NCBI RefSeq assembly: GCF_014651855.1
Contig: NZ_BMXR01000012.1
Location: 62,001 to 126,000 of the forward strand
Origin: Saccharospirillum salsuginis
GTDB lineage: Bacteria; Pseudomonadota; Gammaproteobacteria; Pseudomonadales; Natronospirillaceae
Direction: 5' to 3'
DNA: 64,000 nt
Positions 62,177-64,000 of this stretch are shown here, one piece after another (within the stretch, counting starts at the first letter, position 1; every line of letters starts with the position of its first letter). The notes below the pieces were generated by a model. The model was not told where the DNA came from and did not search any database. It was given only the letters and a program-made list of their open reading frames with translations. A program made the translations under genes and the position numbers.

Positions 62177-62896
62177 ATGGACTTAACTCAAGAAGAGCAG
62201 TCAATCGCCAAGGAAGCACTGGCCTGGGCAAAGAGGAAAGGTACAAAAAAGGCCATTGCGAAGCGGCTGACAGATACGACACGGTTCCTGCGGGAAGAAA
62301 ACCCGGTATCCGTCTTTATGGCTGGCTCACCCGGTGCCGGAAAAACGGAATCCTCCAAGGAACTCATCGAACAGTTCCCAGGCACCCCGATTTTGCGCAT
62401 TGATGCCGACGAACTTCGGGACGAATTTGATCAATATGACGGCTCAAACAGCCATTTGTTCCAAAGCGCTGTGTCTGTATTAGTCGAGTACATCCATGAT
62501 AAGGCCCTGGCACAAAGCCAGAGTTTCATCATGGACGGGACCCTCCATAATGAACGTAAAGCTAAGGACAATATTGAGCGCTCCCTAAAACGCAACAGGC
62601 TGGTGCAAATCTTGTATGTCTATCAGGACCCGGTCAGGGCCTGGGAGTTTGTACAAGCGAGAGAGCAGCTGGAAGGTCGACGAATCCTACCTGAGACCTT
62701 TATTGACCAGTTTTTTGCGGCCCGAACGACGGTCGATGCTTTAAAAACGCATTTTGGCGCCGATATTAAAGTGGACCTGCTCGTGAAGGATTACCAAAAT
62801 CGGACACGAGTCTATCAGGCAAATATCGAACGTATTGACTATTATGTGGAGACCACATACAGTCGCGAGTCCCTGACCCGATTGATCACTTTATAA
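62177..62896 (+). CDS. Zeta-toxin-like P-loop kinase
   Basis: 239 residues from the ATG at 62177, 10 bp after the nuclease. Walker A G50SPGAGKT57, then ILRIDADELRDEF (D76/D78, the region that in zeta toxins binds the UDP-sugar substrate) and FIMDGTLHNERKAK. Zeta toxins phosphorylate UDP-N-acetylglucosamine. No epsilon-like antitoxin is recognised, but a 54-codon gene follows. Longer-frame starts upstream overlap the nuclease and look wrong. Confidence 0.82.
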   Translation: MDLTQEEQSIAKEALAWAKRKGTKKAIAKRLTDTTRFLREENPVSVFMAGSPGAGKTESSKELIEQFPGTPILRIDADELRDEFDQYDGSNSHLFQSAVSVLVEYIHDKALAQSQSFIMDGTLHNERKAKDNIERSLKRNRLVQILYVYQDPVRAWEFVQAREQLEGRRILPETFIDQFFAARTTVDALKTHFGADIKVDLLVKDYQNRTRVYQANIERIDYYVETTYSRESLTRLITL

Positions 62897-62913
62897 ACAG
62901 GAGGCACCGTACA

Positions 62914-63078
62914 ATGTTCAGCAGTCAACCCAAGGTGGCTTCAACCGCGTTTTCCGATTTCATTCGGAATGCGCCATCGAAAGAGAAAAAGAGGGTCTAT
63001 GCCAAAGTCCTGGAAGGGGCTTCTGAGCGCCAGCGTAAGCAGGTTGAGAAAGCTCAGGAAATGGCTAAGGCGGGTTAG
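62914..63078 (+). CDS. Small basic helical protein (54 aa), candidate partner of the zeta-like kinase
   Basis: The ATG at 62914 is preceded by a strong AGGAGG at the right distance, 17 bp after the kinase stop. The product is highly charged and mostly helical (FSDFIRNAPSKEKKRVYAKV, ASERQRKQVEKAQEMAKAG), with Lys/Arg/Glu repeats. Its size, coupling and position make it a possible antitoxin or accessory factor. Family not recognised. Confidence 0.65.
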   Translation: MFSSQPKVASTAFSDFIRNAPSKEKKRVYAKVLEGASERQRKQVEKAQEMAKAG

Positions 63079-63199
63079 TCGCTCGCTGCTTGCTGGTAGG
63101 CTTTTGATTTTTCTTAGGTTTTACTCTAAACCGACTCTTACTTCCCTTCAAATTGCATTCATCTAAATAGGTATTTGAGCTTAGCTTAGTGGTTGCATA

Positions 63200-63232
63200 G
63201 GGGCTCGTTCCGAGCCCCCGCCCGAGAGGATT
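63200..63232. repeat. 15-bp duplicate of the tRNA-Arg 3' end with adjoining hairpin (att-like site)
   Basis: CCGCCCGAGAGGATT at 63218-63232 is identical to 63390-63404, the 3' acceptor and T-arm end of the tRNA-Arg gene. It is preceded by a perfect 8-bp hairpin (GGGGCTCG TTC CGAGCCCC, 63200-63218). Duplicated tRNA 3' ends are typical attachment-site footprints of integrated islands. The rest of 63079-63385 holds no gene I can support. Confidence 0.55.
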
Positions 63233-63344
63233 GGCTCAGGCACATCCATGCGCCTGACCGCTTCGCGGCGCTGACGCGGCCCCGAACGCTCCCGGCGTTC
63301 GGTCGAACCTGGGAGGTTCTCATCAAGTCGCTCACGCGACCCAG

Positions 63345-63385
63345 ATACAAAAAAGCCCCGCACAAGTGCGGGGCCTTTTTGTATC
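63345..63385. terminator. Terminator of tRNA-Arg
   Basis: A GC-rich 9-bp stem (GCCCCGCAC/GTGCGGGGC) lies between A-rich and T-rich arms that are themselves complementary (GATACAAAAA/TTTTTGTATC), so it works in both directions. It begins directly after the CCA end of the minus-strand tRNA. Confidence 0.85.
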
Positions 63386-63462
<77 letters not shown>

Positions 63463-63544
63463 ATAGCGCGGCAGTATACAGATTTGCCGCGCCAAGTCCA
63501 CATTTGTTTGGCATTTCAAGGGGTTAGGGCACCCCGCCACACCT

Positions 63545-63582
63545 AAAAAAAGACCGAGCGCCCGTTCAGGGCGGTCCCGGTC
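63545..63582 (-). terminator. Rho-independent terminator of the glycoside-hydrolase-like gene
   Basis: On the minus strand GACCG and CGGTC with an inner GCCC/GGGC stem (small bulges) are followed by TTTTTTT. It lies 25 bp after the stop at 63607. Confidence 0.75.
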
Positions 63583-63606
63583 AGTCACTACTCACGCGAG
63601 GTCAGG

Positions 63607-64000
63607 TCAGTTCGCGAGTATCCGCACGTTATCGATCTGGTAGTGCACGTTGGCGTGGTTGCTGTCCCACACCGGCAGCAGTTCCAGCACCGAGGTCACT
63701 TCGGCCCAGTTGAAGCCGGGGAAGTCGGCGAGGTTGATTTCGTTGGTCACCCAGTTGCCGACGCTGATGTCCAGCGGCAGGTCGCCGGTGGTGCAGCCGT
63801 TGGCGTCGTTGCTGCACACGGCCTTGCCGACCATGCCGCTGGCGCCGGCGAGGTCCACCACTTTGAGGTCGAACTGGATGCGGCCGGTGGCGGCGATGGG
63901 GGAGAGGTCCGTGGCCTGGGTGGTCTGGAAGAAGACCACGCCCTTGTGCACGCTGGAGTCGCCGTACTGGGCGTCAACCACCAGGCTGGTGCCGTCGTCG
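63607..64000 (-). CDS. C-terminal domain of a glycoside-hydrolase-like secreted protein (partial, 5' end outside window)
   Basis: The frame is open to the window edge and ends at 63607, giving about 130 residues. The pattern FDLKVVDLAGASGM, AVCSNDANGCTTGDLPLD, VTNEINLADFPGF and VHYQIDNVRI fits the galactose-binding-like jelly-roll module (ExoP C-terminal type) at the end of beta-glucosidases and related polysaccharide hydrolases. The catalytic domain is beyond the window, so the enzyme class is inferred. Confidence 0.65.
   Translation of the reverse strand, partial: DDGTSLVVDAQYGDSSVHKGVVFFQTTQATDLSPIAATGRIQFDLKVVDLAGASGMVGKAVCSNDANGCTTGDLPLDISVGNWVTNEINLADFPGFNWAEVTSVLELLPVWDSNHANVHYQIDNVRILAN

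Overview
The window is chromosomal DNA of a GC-rich gammaproteobacterium. Family content and codon style suggest a marine or Oceanospirillales/Alteromonadales-type heterotroph; this is inference and the genus cannot be fixed from the sequence. It joins about 40 kb of metabolic and surface genes to about 23 kb of mobile and defence DNA (roughly 40.4-63.4 kb) that ends at a tRNA-Arg gene.

0-13.3 kb: the 3' end of an alpha/beta hydrolase, a small protein, two pirins with a divergent LysR regulator, and a RarD-type permease. Next comes a complete trans-4-hydroxy-L-proline catabolic regulon: GntR/FCD regulator, polar amino-acid ABC transporter (binding protein, two permeases, ATPase), DapA-family deaminase, 4-hydroxyproline 2-epimerase with both catalytic cysteines, FAD D-hydroxyproline dehydrogenase, and a divergent alpha-ketoglutarate semialdehyde dehydrogenase. 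The palindrome TGTCGACA lies upstream of the regulator and twice in the divergent promoter, so it is the likely operator.

13.3-28.1 kb: MddA-like methyltransferase; an unusual alpha/beta-hydrolase-glycosyltransferase fusion with a TetR regulator and a SnoaL-like protein; a LysR/glutaryl-CoA dehydrogenase/CoA-transferase glutarate module; an XRE-ImmA/IrrE plus PIN toxin-antitoxin-like pair inserted at the CoA-transferase 3' end, with a displaced second copy of that 3' end beyond it; a PAS-GGDEF protein and Crp/Fnr regulator; a 135-bp element with perfect 23-bp inverted ends; a xanthine/uracil permease and an MFS transporter.

28.1-41.3 kb: small secreted proteins, an NYN-LOTUS protein, a lipoprotein with six YPDSVF repeats, an AraC regulator, an M64-like zinc-protease lipoprotein, a HupE/UreJ protein, and a 1708-residue Rhs polymorphic toxin with an AT-rich C-terminal toxin and its immunity gene.

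41.3-51.1 kb: mobile debris (internally deleted IS110-type transposase, possible group II intron piece, truncated Y1 transposase, intact IS4-family element), then a tripartite HipB-HipS-HipT system, an array of three 27-bp dyads beside a truncated AraC gene, a nucleotidyltransferase-HEPN fusion, and DUF6037-like and DUF3037 genes.

51.3-63.1 kb is the most notable block. A type IB-like hsdR-hsdM-hsdS operon continues with overlapping or near-overlapping genes into a reverse transcriptase-nitrilase fusion (DRT type 1/UG1), a NucS/DUF91-like PD-(D/E)XK nuclease, a zeta-toxin-like kinase and a 54-residue protein with a strong ribosome-binding site. All are on one strand and look co-expressed. The block abuts tRNA-Arg(CCG); a 15-bp copy of the tRNA 3' end lies 170 bp inside it, as expected of a tRNA-targeted island. 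The window ends in the 3' part of a glycoside-hydrolase-like gene.
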